In this document: positions 1-10,913 of the stretch, one piece after another
How positions within the stretch are numbered: position 1 is the first letter of the stretch
How the letters are laid out: every line of letters starts with the position of its first letter
DNA from: Saprospiraceae bacterium
GTDB taxonomy: Bacteria; Bacteroidota; Bacteroidia; Chitinophagales; Saprospiraceae
Reading direction: 5' to 3'
Assembly (NCBI GenBank): GCA_016714985.1
Contig: JADKBS010000031.1
Span: forward strand, 29,170-93,169
Length of the DNA: 64,000 nucleotides
Position numbers and translations under genes: made by a program
The notes under the pieces: model-generated
Databases searched by the model: none
Told to the model about the DNA's origin: nothing
What the model saw: the letters and a program-made list of their open reading frames with translations, nothing else

Positions 1-3000
1 ACTACATTGGGTGAAGCGGGCACGGTGAAAGTCGCTTGACAAGTAGTAGTCGATGGCGAACAAGTGCTCGTATAGGTGAAAGTCACCGTTGTTGAGCCAC
101 CGCAAGCCGATGGCGCACCTGTGTTGTTGTTCGTCAGCACACCGTTACAACCGCCCGTGGCAGTAGCAGTGGCAAGCCAGGCGCTGAATGCCGTGTTGAC
201 TTGAGCCTGCGTTTGGCAAGCTGCCGTCGTCGTATTAACTGGGCATGTCAACACCACGTTGGGTGCAGCTGGTACCGTGAAAGTCGCTTGGCAAGTTGTG
301 GTCAATGGCGAACAAGCACTGATGTAGGTAAACGTAACCGTCGTGGAACCACCACATGCAGGAGGTGCTCCAGTATTATTATTGCTCAGTACACCATTAC
401 ACCCCCCCGTCGCCGTAACCGTTCCGAGCCAAGTATTGAAGGCGGTATTAACCGCAGCTTGTGTTTGGCAAGCAGCGGTGGTAGTGTTCACTGGGCAGTT
501 CAATACCACTGGTGGCGAGGCAGGTACGGTGAAAGTAGCTTGACAGGTCGTTATGAATGGCGCACAAGTGCTGGTATAGGTAAAAGTTACCGTGGTTGAA
601 CCACCACATTTGGATGGAGCGCCCGTGTTGTTGTTCGTCAGCATACCATTGCAGCCTCCAGTGACAGATACTGTAGCCAGCCAAGTATTGAAGGCTGCGT
701 TCACCGAGGACTGCAACTGGCAGGCCGTCGTGGTCGTGTTCACCGGGCAGTTCAACACCACGTTGGGTGGTGCAGGTACGGTGAAAGTTGCTTGACAAGT
801 CGTCGTGGTTGGTGAACAACTACTGGTGTAGGTAAAAGTCACTGTCGTCGAGCCGCCACAAGCTGGTGGTGCGCCCGTATTGTTGTTCGTCAGAACACCA
901 TTGCAACCACCAGTAACTGATACGGATGAAAGCCAAGTGGCGAATGCCCCATTTACAGCAGCCTGTGTTTGGCATGCTGCTACGGTTGTGTTCGATGGAC
1001 AGGTCATCACCACTGTAGGTGGTGCAGGTACGGTGAAAGTAGCTTGGCAGGTCGTTGTCGTTGGTGCACAACTGCTGGTATAGGTGAATGTAACGGTCGT
1101 CGAGCCGCCGCAAATTGGCGGTGCTCCTGTGTTGTTGTTCGTTAGAACACCATTGCAACCACCCGTTGCCGTTGCCGATGCTAACCAAGCGGCAAATGCC
1201 GTATTAACCGCAGCTTGTGTTTGGCAGGCCGTTGTGGTGGTGTTCGATGGACAGGTCAACACAACAGTTGGTGCTGCTGGCACGGTGAAGGTTGCCTGGC
1301 AGGTCGTTGTTGCTGCTGAGCAAGCTGAACTGGTATAGGTAAACGTAACAGTGGTTGAGCCACCGCAGGCTGGTGGTGCTCCTGTATTGTTGTTTGTCAA
1401 AACACCATTGCAGCCACCTGTTGCACTGGCCGTTGATAGCCATGTATTGAATGCGGCATTCACCGCTGCTTGCGTCTGGCATGCAGTTGTTAGGTAAAGG
1501 TAACGGTAGTGGAGCCGCCACAGATGGACGGTGCACCCATGCTATTGTTCGTCAAAACGCCGTTACAGCCACCCGTTGCAGTTGCCGAGGCAAGCCAGTT
1601 GGCAAATGCTGTGTTCAACGCTGCCTGTGATTGGCAAGCCGTTGTTGTCGTATTTGCCGGGCAATTCAGCACCACGTTTTGCGGAGCAGCAACAGTAAAT
1701 GTTGCTTGGCAGGTCGTAGTCAGCGGTGCGCAAGTGCTGGTATAGGTGAAAGTTACGGTCGTCGAGCCACCGCAGGCAAGTGGGGCGCCTGTGTTATTGT
1801 TTGTCAAAACACCATTGCAACCACCACTGGCAGATGCAGTAGCAAGCCAAGATGCAAACGCAGTATTGACTGCCGCTTGGGTCTGACATGCTGCTGTCGT
1901 GGTATTCGTTGGGCAGTTCAGCATCACGGTCGGAGCTGAAAGCACAGTGAAGGTTGCCTGGCAAGTGGTAAGCAATGGAGCACAGGTGCTGGTATACGTG
2001 AAAGTCACCGTTGTTGCACCGCCGCAAGCAGGTGGTGCGCCCGTGTTGTTGTTCGTCAGAACGCCGTTGCAGCCGCCTGAAGCGGAAGCGGTTGCCAGCC
2101 ATGTTGCAAACGCAGTGTTTACTGCTGCTTGCGTTTGACAGGCTGCCGTCGATGCATTCATTGGGCAGTTGAGCACAACCATTGGGACAGGGGTACCGTG
2201 AAGGTGGCTTGGCAAGTAGTGGTCAGTGGCGCACAACTGCTGGTGTAGGTAAAAGTCACCGTCGTGGAGCCACCTGCTGCGGGAGGTGCCCCCGAATTGT
2301 TGTTCGTCAGAACACCGTTGCAACCGCCCATGCCGTTGGCCATCGACAGCCAAGATGCAAAAGCAGCATTGACCTGAGCTTGGGTCTGTCCAAAGGCTGT
2401 GGTCGTGTTTGCAGGACAATTCAGTGTAACAATTGGCGGGGTAGCTACGGTAAATGTGGCTTGGCAAGTCGTGGTCGCTGCCGAACAAGCAGCGCTTGTA
2501 TAGGTGAACGTCACAGTCGTTGAGCCACCGCAAGCGGAAGGCGCACCCGTGTTGCTGTTTGTTAAAACGCCATTGCAACCACCTGTTGCTGTTGCTGTGG
2601 CAAGCCAAGTGGCAAACGCAGCGTTCACCGCTGCCTGCGTCTGACAAGCGGCAGTGGTTGTGTTCGACGGGCAATTCAAAACCACATTCTGTGCAGATGT
2701 CACCGTGAAAGTGGCTTGGCAAGTCGTTGTCAAAGGCGCACAACTGCTGGTATAGGTGAAGGTCACCGTTGTAGAACCTCCACAGGCAGGTGGTGCGCCC
2801 GTGTTGTTGTTTGTAAGAACACCGTTGCAGCCACCCGTTACGGATGCAGTTGACAGCCAGGCGGCAAACGCTGTGTTGACAGCTGCCTGTGTTTGACAAG
2901 AAACCACCGTTGTGTTCACCGGGCAGTTCAGCACGATGGTAGGTTGTGCAGCACCGTAAATGTGGCTTGGCAAGTGGTTGTCAATGGCGCACAAGAGCTG

Positions 3001-6000
3001 GTATAAGTGAACGTCACAGTCGTTGAGCCACCGCAGACTGGTGGTGCGCCCGTGTTGTTGTTCGTCAAAACGCCATTGCACCCGCCAGTGGCTGTTGCGG
3101 TTGCAAGCCATGTTGCAAATGCTGTGTTCACAGCTGCTTGGGATTGGCAGGCCGTAGCCGTCGTATTTGCAGGGCAATTCAGTGTAATTGTAGGCTGTGC
3201 AGGCACTGTAAATGTGGCTTGACAATTGGTTGTCAATGGAGCACAGCTACTGGTATAGGTGAAAGTGACGGTCGTAGAGCCGCCACAAGCAAGCGGAGCT
3301 CCCGTATTGTTATTTGTCAGGACGCCGTTGCAACCACCAGAAGCGGATGCCGTGGCCAGCCATGTTGCGAACGCAGTGTTCACTGCTGCTTGCGTCTGAC
3401 AGGCTGCCGTGGTCGTATTCGTCGGGCAGTTCACCATCACAGTTGGGGCTGAAAGCACCGTGAAGGTTGCTTGGCAGGTAGTGACAAATGGCGCACAAGT
3501 GCTGGTGTAGGTGAATGTCACCGTGGTTGCGCCGCCACAGGCAAGCGGAGCGCCCGTGTTGTTGTTGGTCAGAACACCGTTGCAGCCACCAGAAGCGGAT
3601 GCTGTGGCCAGCCATGTTGCAAATGCAGCATTTACTGCTGCTTGCGTCTGGCAGGCTGCTGTTGAGGTGTTCATCGGACAATTCAGCACAATAGGCGGTA
3701 CAGGAGGAACGGTGAAAGTGGCTTGGCAGGTCGTGGTCATTGGTGCACAACTGCTCGTGTAGGTGAAAGTCACCGTAGTTGAGCCGCCAGCTGCTGGAGG
3801 CGCACCAGTGTTGTTGTTTGTCAGCACACTATTACAACCGCCGGTGCCATTGGCCAAAGCCAGCCATGTGGCAAATGCAGCATTTACCTGAGCCTGCGTT
3901 TGCCCAAATGCCGTGGTTGTGTTCGCTGGACAATTCAACGTCACGGTCGTTGGAGAAGCAACAGTAAAGGTAGCCTGACAGGTAGTTGTTGCTGCCGAGC
4001 ATGCCGAACTTGTATAGGTAAAAGTTACGGTTGTTGAACCACCGCAAGCTGGTGGTGCCCCCGTGTTGTTGTTCGTCAGAACACCATTGCAACCACCAAT
4101 GGCGGATGCAGAGGCGAGCCAATTTGAAAATGCCGTGTTCACTGCCACCTGCGTCTGGCAGGCTGGCGTGGTTGTACTCGTCGGACAAGCCAACGCCACA
4201 TTCTGTGCTGCGGCCACCGTGAAAGTGGCTTGGCAGGTTGTTGTCAAAGGTGCACAACTGCTGGTGTAGGTGAAAGTCACCGTTGTAGAACCACCACATG
4301 CAAGTGGTGCGCCGGTATTATTGTTCGTAAGAACACCGTTGCAACCCCCCATTACGGATGCAGTTGAAAGCCAAGCAGCAAACGCCGTGTTGACCGCTGT
4401 CTGCGTTTGGCAAGAAACCACGGTTGTGTTCACTGGGCAGTTCAAAACAATGGTAGGCTGTGCAGGCACTGTAAATGTGGCTTGACAAGTAGTTGTCAAT
4501 GGCGCACAAGAACTGGTGTAAGTGAAAGTCACGGTCGTTGAGCCGCCACAAGCAGGCGGAGCGCCAGTGTTGTTATTGGTCAAAACGCCGTTGCAGCCAC
4601 CAGAAGCGGATGCCGTGGCCAACCATGTTGCGAATGCAGTGTTCACTGCTGCTTGCGTCTCACAGGCTGCGGTCGTGGTATTCGTTGGGCAGTTCAGCAT
4701 GATGGTTGGAGCTGAAGGCACTGTGAAGGTGGCCTGGCAAGTAGTGATTAATGGCGCACAAGTGCTGGTATAGGTGAATATCACCGTTGTTGAACCGCCA
4801 CAAGCTGGTGGAGCGCCCGTGTTGTTGTTGGTCAAAACACCGTTGCAGCCACCAGAAGCGGATGCCGTGGCCAACCATGTTGCGAATGCAGTGTTCACTG
4901 CTGCTTGTGTTTGGCAGGCTGCCGTCGAGGTGTTCATCGGACAGTTGAGCACCACCATTGGCACAGGGGGAACCGTGAAGGTGGCCTGGCAGGTCGTGGT
5001 CGTTGGTGCACAACTGCTCGTGTAAGTGAAAGTCACCGTTGTTGAACCACCTGCTGCTGGTGGTGCCCCTGTATTGTTGTTTGTCAACACACCATTACAA
5101 CCGCCTACTCCATTGGCCATAGCCAACCATGTAGCAAAGGCAGCATTGACTTGTGCTTGGGTTTCCCCAAATGACGTGGTTGTGTTCGCTGGACAATTCA
5201 GCGTCACGCTCGTCGGAGCAGCAACGGTAAAGGTGGCCTGGCAGGTCGTTGTCGCTGCGGGGCATATTGAACTGGTATAGGTGAATGTTACGGTTGTTGA
5301 ACCACCGCAAGCGGGTGGCGCCCCTGTGTTGTTGTTGGTCAGGGCGCCATTGCAACCACCGGAAGCAGTGGCTGTTGCCAGCCATGTAGCAAAAGCGGCA
5401 TTGACAGCGGGTTGTGTCTGGCAGGCTGCTGTAGTTGTGTTTGCTGGACAATTTAATACAACTGCCTGGGCCGCTGCCACTGTAAATGTGGCTTGGCAGG
5501 TCGTGGTCAAAGGTGCACAAGTACTAGTATAAGTGAAAGTTACGGTCGTCGAGCCACCACAGGCTGGTGGTGCGCCCGTGTTGTTGTTTGTAACAACGCC
5601 ATTGCAACCGCCACTAGCAGTCGCCGATGCAAGCCATGTAGTAAACGCCGAATTCACTGCCGCTTGCGTCTGACAAGCTGCAGTGGTCGTGTTCATCGGA
5701 CAGTTTAACATTACGGTTGGTGGTGCGGAAACAGTATAAGTTGCCTGGCAGGTTGTTGTGAGCGGGGCACAAGAGCTGGTATAGGTGAAGGTCACGGTGG
5801 TTGAGCCGCCACAAGCGGGCGGTGCACCTGTATTGTTGTTGGTCAAAACGCCGTTGCAGCCGCCTGAGGCAGTTGCAGTCGCCAACCAAGCTGTAAAACT
5901 TGCATTGATAGCGGCTTGTGTTTGGCAAGCTGCTGCTGTGGTATTGACAGGGCAGGTCAATACTACGTTAGGTGGGGAGGTTATGGCAAAACTTGAACTA

Positions 6001-6836
6001 CAGGACGCATTGTTATTGCAGTCGTCATTTACCTGATAAGTATGTGAGGTTGTTCCACCACAAATACTGGGCTGCATTAGGCCGGTAACCGGTGGAAAGG
6101 GCATGGTGATACAGTTGTCAGTTGCCGTAAAACCGGCTTGCCATGTATTGAAGGCCGCAGTTATGGCTGCTTGTGTGGTGCAAGCAGGTATGTTTACTGC
6201 AGACGGGCAAGTCACGGTTGGAGAAACATTGTCCGCCACCATTACATCTAACATGCACAGGTTTGTCATACCGGCCTGTGTAACTTCCAAGGTCAGGGTA
6301 TAGCTGCCGCCACAATTGCCGTTTGAGGTAACCAAAATTGTATTTTGATTAGTGAGGCCCGGTATGCTTCCATCCCCAGAAATTGTCCATTGATATGCAT
6401 CCATGCCAGGAGGCCCTGTGTACATTAGACCTGAGGCGTCAGGGCAAACACTGGTTGGTCCTGTGATCAAGCATATTGGAGGTGGGTTAAAACTAAATGA
6501 TATTAGGTCCTTGAAAGGATGGTAGGTAAGACCAGCTTGCGAAGTGTTACTGGTCTGAACTTCAATGGTGCCTCTACAATTTAGTTTATTCTTGGGTTGC
6601 GTTGTTAGGATTTCATTGACGCTGCTACTTGTGTTCCAAGTCGTACCATTTGAGCAATGGAAAGCGCATTCGTAAGGCAGGACGTTTTTTGCCGATACCT
6701 GTACCGTAAACGGTAAACAGGTAAGTAGTAATAAGATTCCAAAGTGCCAAAGTAAGGCTCGATCGTGGCTGATGGGGGGGCATTTCTGCCTGCCTTCACC
6801 TCTACGAGTGATTTTAGGAAAAAGAAACTGTTTCAT
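1..6836 (-). CDS. giant secreted HYR-like repeat protein (partial, frame broken three times)
   Basis: The start at 6836 gives a signal peptide (hydrophobic core about residues 28-47, ending VQVSA). A short unique domain of about 170 residues follows, then one diverged repeat (PTVTCPSAVNIPACTTQ) and about two dozen tandem repeats of about 84 residues (about 252 bp). Each repeat reads roughly VxLNCPxNTT..CQTQAAVN, GGCNGVLTNNNTGAP, CGGSTTVTFTYTS, TTCQATFTV. This matches the HYR-like beta-sandwich modules of Bacteroidota adhesins. The repeat frame is open to base 1, so the C-terminus, where a T9SS sorting domain would be expected, lies outside the window. The frame is broken near 2950 (CC to C), near 2190 (C5 to C4) and near 1491, where about 97 bp of a repeat is missing; the same repeat frame resumes after each break. 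A surface adhesin or filament is the likely role, by family only. Confidence 0.85.
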
Positions 6837-7090
6837 AATCTGGACTATAATTGAATTAATAAAAATGCCTTACCGGGGCCGGGCGTGACCGGCGCAGTTC
6901 AAATCGGTGGATGGGAATTCAGCTAATTTTTTGCTGGTTTTGTATGCCTTTTCTCTGTGAACCTTGTTCTACGGAAATACATTACATATTATCAATATCT
7001 AATATGATGCCAATTTTTTGACGATGTTTTGTAATGTGTAATATATTGAATATCAAGTATTTGAAATTGTTATTTGAATTTTCGGCACAA
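6837..7090. other. AT-rich intergenic region
   Basis: This spacer lies upstream of the HYR-repeat gene, which reads leftward, and beyond the 3' end of the TlpA-like gene. The right half is AT-rich. I see no gene and no clear TTTG/TAnnTTTG pair in it. The promoter of the repeat gene should be here but I could not place it. Confidence 0.5.
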
Positions 7091-7127
7091 AAAAAGGAGG
7101 CAGGGCGATTCGCCCTGCCTCCTTTTT
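7091..7127 (-). terminator. intrinsic terminator after TlpA-like gene
   Basis: A strong hairpin with arms AGGAGGCAGGGCGA and TCGCCCTGCCTCCT has a tiny loop and A/T runs on both sides. It sits about 25 bp past the stop codon of the TlpA-like gene. It could work in both directions. Confidence 0.85.
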
Positions 7128-7152
7128 GTAAGGAATAGCCCACTGAATTGCT

Positions 7153-8614
7153 TCAGTGCCCCGCCTTCTCCTGCTTGAATTTCAGGATGTGGTCAACGAC
7201 CTCTGGTAATTGCTCTGCCCCGATGCGCTTGGATAGGATGGTCTTGTCCGTATCCAGCACATAAATCTGGGGAGTGGTTTTGATGTCATACACCGTTTTA
7301 TAACGACTCCTGTGGTAAGGGTCAACGGAGTTGAAGAACACGTCCATTTCCTTTTCAGCAATCGTGCTCCAACATTTGTCAACTTCCTTCAAGGTGACGT
7401 TCCCATCGTCGTCACGGGTGGCCAAAGAAGTACAGACTGCGAATACCGCCACGCCCTTGCCTTTATAGTCTTTTGCAAACTTCACCATGTCGGGCATAGA
7501 CTTCTTGCAGTGACCACAATCGGGATCCCAGAAGAAAAGGGCAGTGATGGGTGATTTGAAATCATGCAACCAAATTTTCTCTTCTTTTTGGGTTTGCATC
7601 TCAATATTCGGTGCGATCTTGCCTATCAATAGCGGCTCAAGCTTATCTCCGTTTTCGATGATTTTTTTCAACTGATCGGCTTCCGTCCAAGGGGCAAGCC
7701 CGGCCTTGTAGTATTTCTGGGCAATGTGAACATAGACTGCATCCATGCCAACGATGTTGGACTTGGCGAACTGGTTGATGAAATGAATAAGGTAGAACTT
7801 GAAATTGTCCTCGGCGGGCTGCATTTTTTTCAGCACGTAGTCAATGGCAATTATCAATGAATCTGGGTGCTGCACGGTCATTTTGTCCACAAAATGTGTC
7901 ACTTTGGGGAATAGGAACGGGGTTCTTACCAATTTTGGGTCTGCAAGGTCGAAATTGTCGAACCAATGAGACCGCATCCAATAGAAAGCTTTTGTTTCCT
8001 TATCCTTGGCTTCGCCTTCAAATTTTGGCACATCTGCAGGCATGTTGGCCTTTATAACCATGTTCGTCATCGTACCGGGGTGCTTAGCAATGAGGTCTTT
8101 TTGGTATTCGCTCACTTCCTTATCTAATTCCTTGATTTTCTCTTCGATTTTGGCCTTTTTCTTTTCGTCGTCCTTGGCCTCTTCCAATTCCTTTTTATAC
8201 CCATCGGCCTTGGGGCGGCGGTCGCTGATATATTTCATGTAATCGTAGAACCGCTTGTTGTCCTCCGAGCCAGTGATTTTGATGCTGCCAGCAAGGTCGG
8301 ACAGCTTGGTCTCTAACCCGAACCATTGATTGTTGTCATCCACCAGTAATTGGATGAATTGGTTATCGGGTGGCAGCACGATGAGATAGATTCCTCCAGC
8401 CAGCTTTTCATTTCCTTCGAAATAGAATCGGCCATCCGGCTCTACGTATGCAGTATCCTTGAGATATTGCTTGTCACCAAAATAATAGCCGAGGTAGGCC
8501 TCTTTTTGTTGGAACCCCTCCACCTTGGCTTTTATCTGATAGCCTATTTTTTGTTGGAAGAACCATCGCCGGATCGGCACAGAGCACTACGAAAAAAGTA
8601 AGGAAATGCTTCAT
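7153..8614 (-). CDS. TlpA-like thiol-disulfide oxidoreductase, N-terminal DUF4369/DUF5106-like region (5' frameshift)
   Basis: The C-terminal third (from about residue 330) is a thioredoxin fold. It has the active-site motif DPDCGHCKKS preceded by the ITALFFW strand, and a cis-Pro loop KTTPQIYVLD. Residues 1-320 are the helical and beta N-terminal region usual for Bacteroidota periplasmic TlpA/ResA-like proteins (IKAKVEGFQQKEAYLGYYFGDK). The longest open frame starts only at a GTG at 8580 and has no signal peptide. An ATG at 8614 in another frame encodes MKHFLTFFVVLCA, a typical signal start. A one-base shift between about 8550 and 8580 therefore probably separates the two parts. The expected place is the periplasm, lipid-anchored or soluble, acting in disulfide reduction. 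Confidence 0.85.
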
Positions 8615-8688
8615 TTTTCAAAAATTGTGTTGGGTGATATAAAGAGAAAAATCGCTCCAAAAATGCACAGTATCTTGCAGTACAGCCC

Positions 8689-8727
8689 AAAAAACGCAAA
8701 CCCCACAATGATTGTTGCGGGGTTTGC
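8689..8727 (-). terminator. lepB terminator hairpin
   Basis: Arms GCAAACCCC (8696-8704) and GGGGTTTGC (8719-8727) are followed, on the minus strand, by a run of six T. It lies downstream of the lepB stop codon. Confidence 0.75.
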
Positions 8728-8729
8728 TT

Positions 8730-8807
8730 GTAACCGCCAAACTTGTTTGGCTGGTTATGGTAACAGGTGGTTTAATATTTAGCCAGCCAAACAAGTTTGG
8801 CGGTTAC
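8730..8807. repeat. 25-bp perfect inverted repeat (CCGCCAAA family)
   Basis: The arms 8730-8754 and 8783-8807 are perfect 25-bp reverse complements around a 28-nt loop. Each arm is itself near-palindromic (CCGCCAAAC..GTTTGGC). The right arm overlaps the lepB stop codon. A related double-hairpin occurs at 63045-63117, so this is a dispersed element and not a simple terminator. Confidence 0.85.
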
Positions 8808-10393
8808 ATCTTATTGGCCCCTGAGAAAATCCGGCTCCAATTGATGCCGTTGCCGATACTCCCATTCTTGGTAGAAAACCAAATGAACAGTGGCTTGCCC
8901 ACGATATGGTCTTCAGGCACGAAGCCCCAGACCCTGCTATCCTCGGAGTTGTGGCGGTTATCGCCCATCATCCAATAATAGTCCATTTTGAAGGTGTAGC
9001 TGGTTGCTTCTTGGCCGTTTATAAAGATTTTACCATCTTTTTTCTCCAGCTTGTTGCCTTCATAAACAGAAATTACCCGGTCGTAGAACGCAATGTTCTG
9101 TGGGCTGATAGCTACCGTAGCGCCTTTTTTGGGGATATAGACTGGGCCATAGTTATCGTTGCCCCAACCAGGGAAGTTCACCTCATCGTGTGGGAAGAGC
9201 GCCCCCGGTTGTTTTGGGTAGTCTATGATATCAAAGGTCGCATCTGGCATGACCTCCTTCAGTTTGGCACGTTGGGTTTCGTTCATGGCGAAAATATTGC
9301 CATTGATTTTTTCAAACACGTTGACGCCAATCTCGTCCAATTTTTCCTCGTTGATGCCATTTGGGGCATTGATGACCGTCAAGAACTGCATATTGGTTGG
9401 GTTCTTGGCAGCTTCGCCATTGATGAAAACTTGGCGATTGATGACCTTGAGACTGTCGCCCGGCAAACCAATGCACCTTTTAATATAGTGGTCTTTCTTG
9501 TCAATCGGCCTTGTCACAAGCTCAACCCTGCCTGTTTTGATGGCCTCTTGATACATTGGGTTGAAACCCGCAACTGCTCCCCTCCTGTAGTCGCCAATGC
9601 TGAATGTCCGATCAGGGAAGATAAATACGCTGTCGCCGTCCGGGAAATTGAATACTACGGGATCGTAGCGCTCCACTTTTTGTAAGGCAGGCAAGCGGTA
9701 AAATGGCAGGTTGGGTTTTTCCAGATAGCTCTCCGAATTGAAGAAAGGCAGCCGATTGTGCAGCAAGGGGAACATGACCACAGTCTTAGGCGTGCGGATG
9801 CCATAGTGCATTTTGCTCACGAACAGGAAGTCGCCTACTTTGAGGGAGCCTTCCATCGAAGAGGTAGGGATTACGTAAGCCTCAATGAGGAACATGCGGA
9901 TGAAAGCTGCCGCAAAAACGGCAAAGACAATGGCTTCTGTCCATTCCCGAAGTTGGGATTTAACATAGGGGTTTTGGCGTTGCAGCTTTTGGTATTCCCG
10001 GTTGTTGCCAGTCTTGAAGGCTTCCTCCATTTTGGCTTTGAATTCTTTTTCGGCAAAAAGGGTAGGGCCGAGGTACTTGTCGTCCTTGTTGTTGCCCACT
10101 ATATAAAACATGGCAGGGGCATAAATCACTGCAAGGGCCGTATGCCAAAAATCATATTTGCCAAAAGAGCGAACCAAGTCCACACAAAGTCCAACGAAAA
10201 TGAAAATGTTGACAATTGGGAAGAGCAACCAAAGTGCATGGCTTGGCTTCTGGCCAACCAGTTTGCACATCTCAACGAAGTTGACGCCGGGAATCAGTGC
10301 TTTCTTGCCTTCCACACCAGCTTTCTCGAACAGCTTCATCATGGTGATGCTGAAAAGGATGTAGGAGACTATCAGAAATATTAAGATGGTCAT
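8804..10393 (-). CDS. lepB: signal peptidase I
   Basis: This membrane serine protease removes signal peptides of Sec-exported proteins. The ATG at 10393 was chosen (529 residues) over an upstream in-frame ATG because it gives a clean first membrane helix (MTILIFLIVSYIL) and lies just past a good promoter. Further hydrophobic segments lie near residues 52-75 and 83-100, and a last one precedes the catalytic site. The catalytic Ser is about residue 179 (IPTSSMEGS). The general-base Lys is about residue 305 (HYIKRCIGLPGD). Box E is GDNRHNSEDSR near residue 485. The Ser-Lys spacing (about 126) is more than twice that of E. coli LepB (55), so a large insertion lies between them. The next gene leftward is the TlpA-like gene. 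Confidence 0.97.
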   Translation of the reverse strand: MTILIFLIVSYILFSITMMKLFEKAGVEGKKALIPGVNFVEMCKLVGQKPSHALWLLFPIVNIFIFVGLCVDLVRSFGKYDFWHTALAVIYAPAMFYIVGNNKDDKYLGPTLFAEKEFKAKMEEAFKTGNNREYQKLQRQNPYVKSQLREWTEAIVFAVFAAAFIRMFLIEAYVIPTSSMEGSLKVGDFLFVSKMHYGIRTPKTVVMFPLLHNRLPFFNSESYLEKPNLPFYRLPALQKVERYDPVVFNFPDGDSVFIFPDRTFSIGDYRRGAVAGFNPMYQEAIKTGRVELVTRPIDKKDHYIKRCIGLPGDSLKVINRQVFINGEAAKNPTNMQFLTVINAPNGINEEKLDEIGVNVFEKINGNIFAMNETQRAKLKEVMPDATFDIIDYPKQPGALFPHDEVNFPGWGNDNYGPVYIPKKGATVAISPQNIAFYDRVISVYEGNKLEKKDGKIFINGQEATSYTFKMDYYWMMGDNRHNSEDSRVWGFVPEDHIVGKPLFIWFSTKNGSIGNGINWSRIFSGANKM

Positions 10394-10460
10394 TTTGAAA
10401 ATGAAAAAGTGAAAAGGAAAATGGAAAAAGTGCTGGAATACAGACACTTTTTATGGGCGG

Positions 10461-10489
10461 CAAAGATAATCCAAATTGCAAGCCAGCAA
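10461..10489 (-). promoter_or_regulatory. Bacteroidetes-type promoter of lepB
   Basis: Read on the minus strand: TTG (10489-10487), an 18-nt spacer, then TATCTTTG (10468-10461). This fits the TTTG/TAnnTTTG consensus and puts the transcript start about 60 nt before the lepB ATG. Confidence 0.7.
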
Positions 10490-10515
10490 CGGAAAGCACA
10501 GACTAATTGCAAGAC

Positions 10516-10878
10516 TCACTCGACAAAGCCCTCGATGTGCAGCTTTTCTGCTTTGCGTTTATGGGTGAAGAATACCGTTATTTTCTTTGTGAAATAACCT
10601 TTTTTGCGAGCGTCGAAACCCACCTTCACCACGCCTTGCTTTCCAGGAAGTATTGGTGTTTCGGTCCATTCGGTGGAGGTACAGGAACAGGTGAACCGCA
10701 CATTTTCTAATTGCAATGGCATGTCTCCTGTGTTCTTGAACTTAAACTCGTGGCTGACTGGCTTGCCTTGTGGAATATCACCAAAATCGTGCATTAGGGG
10801 CGTTGACCAAGCAAAAGCGGGGGACAAGCCAAATGGCGATTGAAAAGCAAGTAAGAAATTGAGTGCCAAAACAATCAT
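10516..10878 (-). CDS. DUF1573 domain secreted protein
   Basis: A 120-residue protein with a short hydrophobic leader (residues 1-23, ending AFA) followed by the DUF1573 fold. It has HDFGDIPQGKPVSHEFKFKNTG, a CSCTSTEW segment and the LPGKQGVVKVGFD strand. DUF1573 proteins are common exported proteins of Bacteroidota with an Ig-like (ASH-related) fold; their biochemical role is not settled. It lies 35 nt after the DUF2452 gene and probably shares its transcript. Confidence 0.88.
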   Translation of the reverse strand: MIVLALNFLLAFQSPFGLSPAFAWSTPLMHDFGDIPQGKPVSHEFKFKNTGDMPLQLENVRFTCSCTSTEWTETPILPGKQGVVKVGFDARKKGYFTKKITVFFTHKRKAEKLHIEGFVE

Positions 10879-10913
10879 TGCGGCGTTTTTAGGATGGAGG
10901 AATGGAAATCCCG

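Noticed and set aside
201..6315. Many open frames on the plus strand across the HYR-like gene
   Set aside because: They are antisense shadows of repetitive coding sequence, recur every 252 bp, and carry no start or domain pattern of their own.
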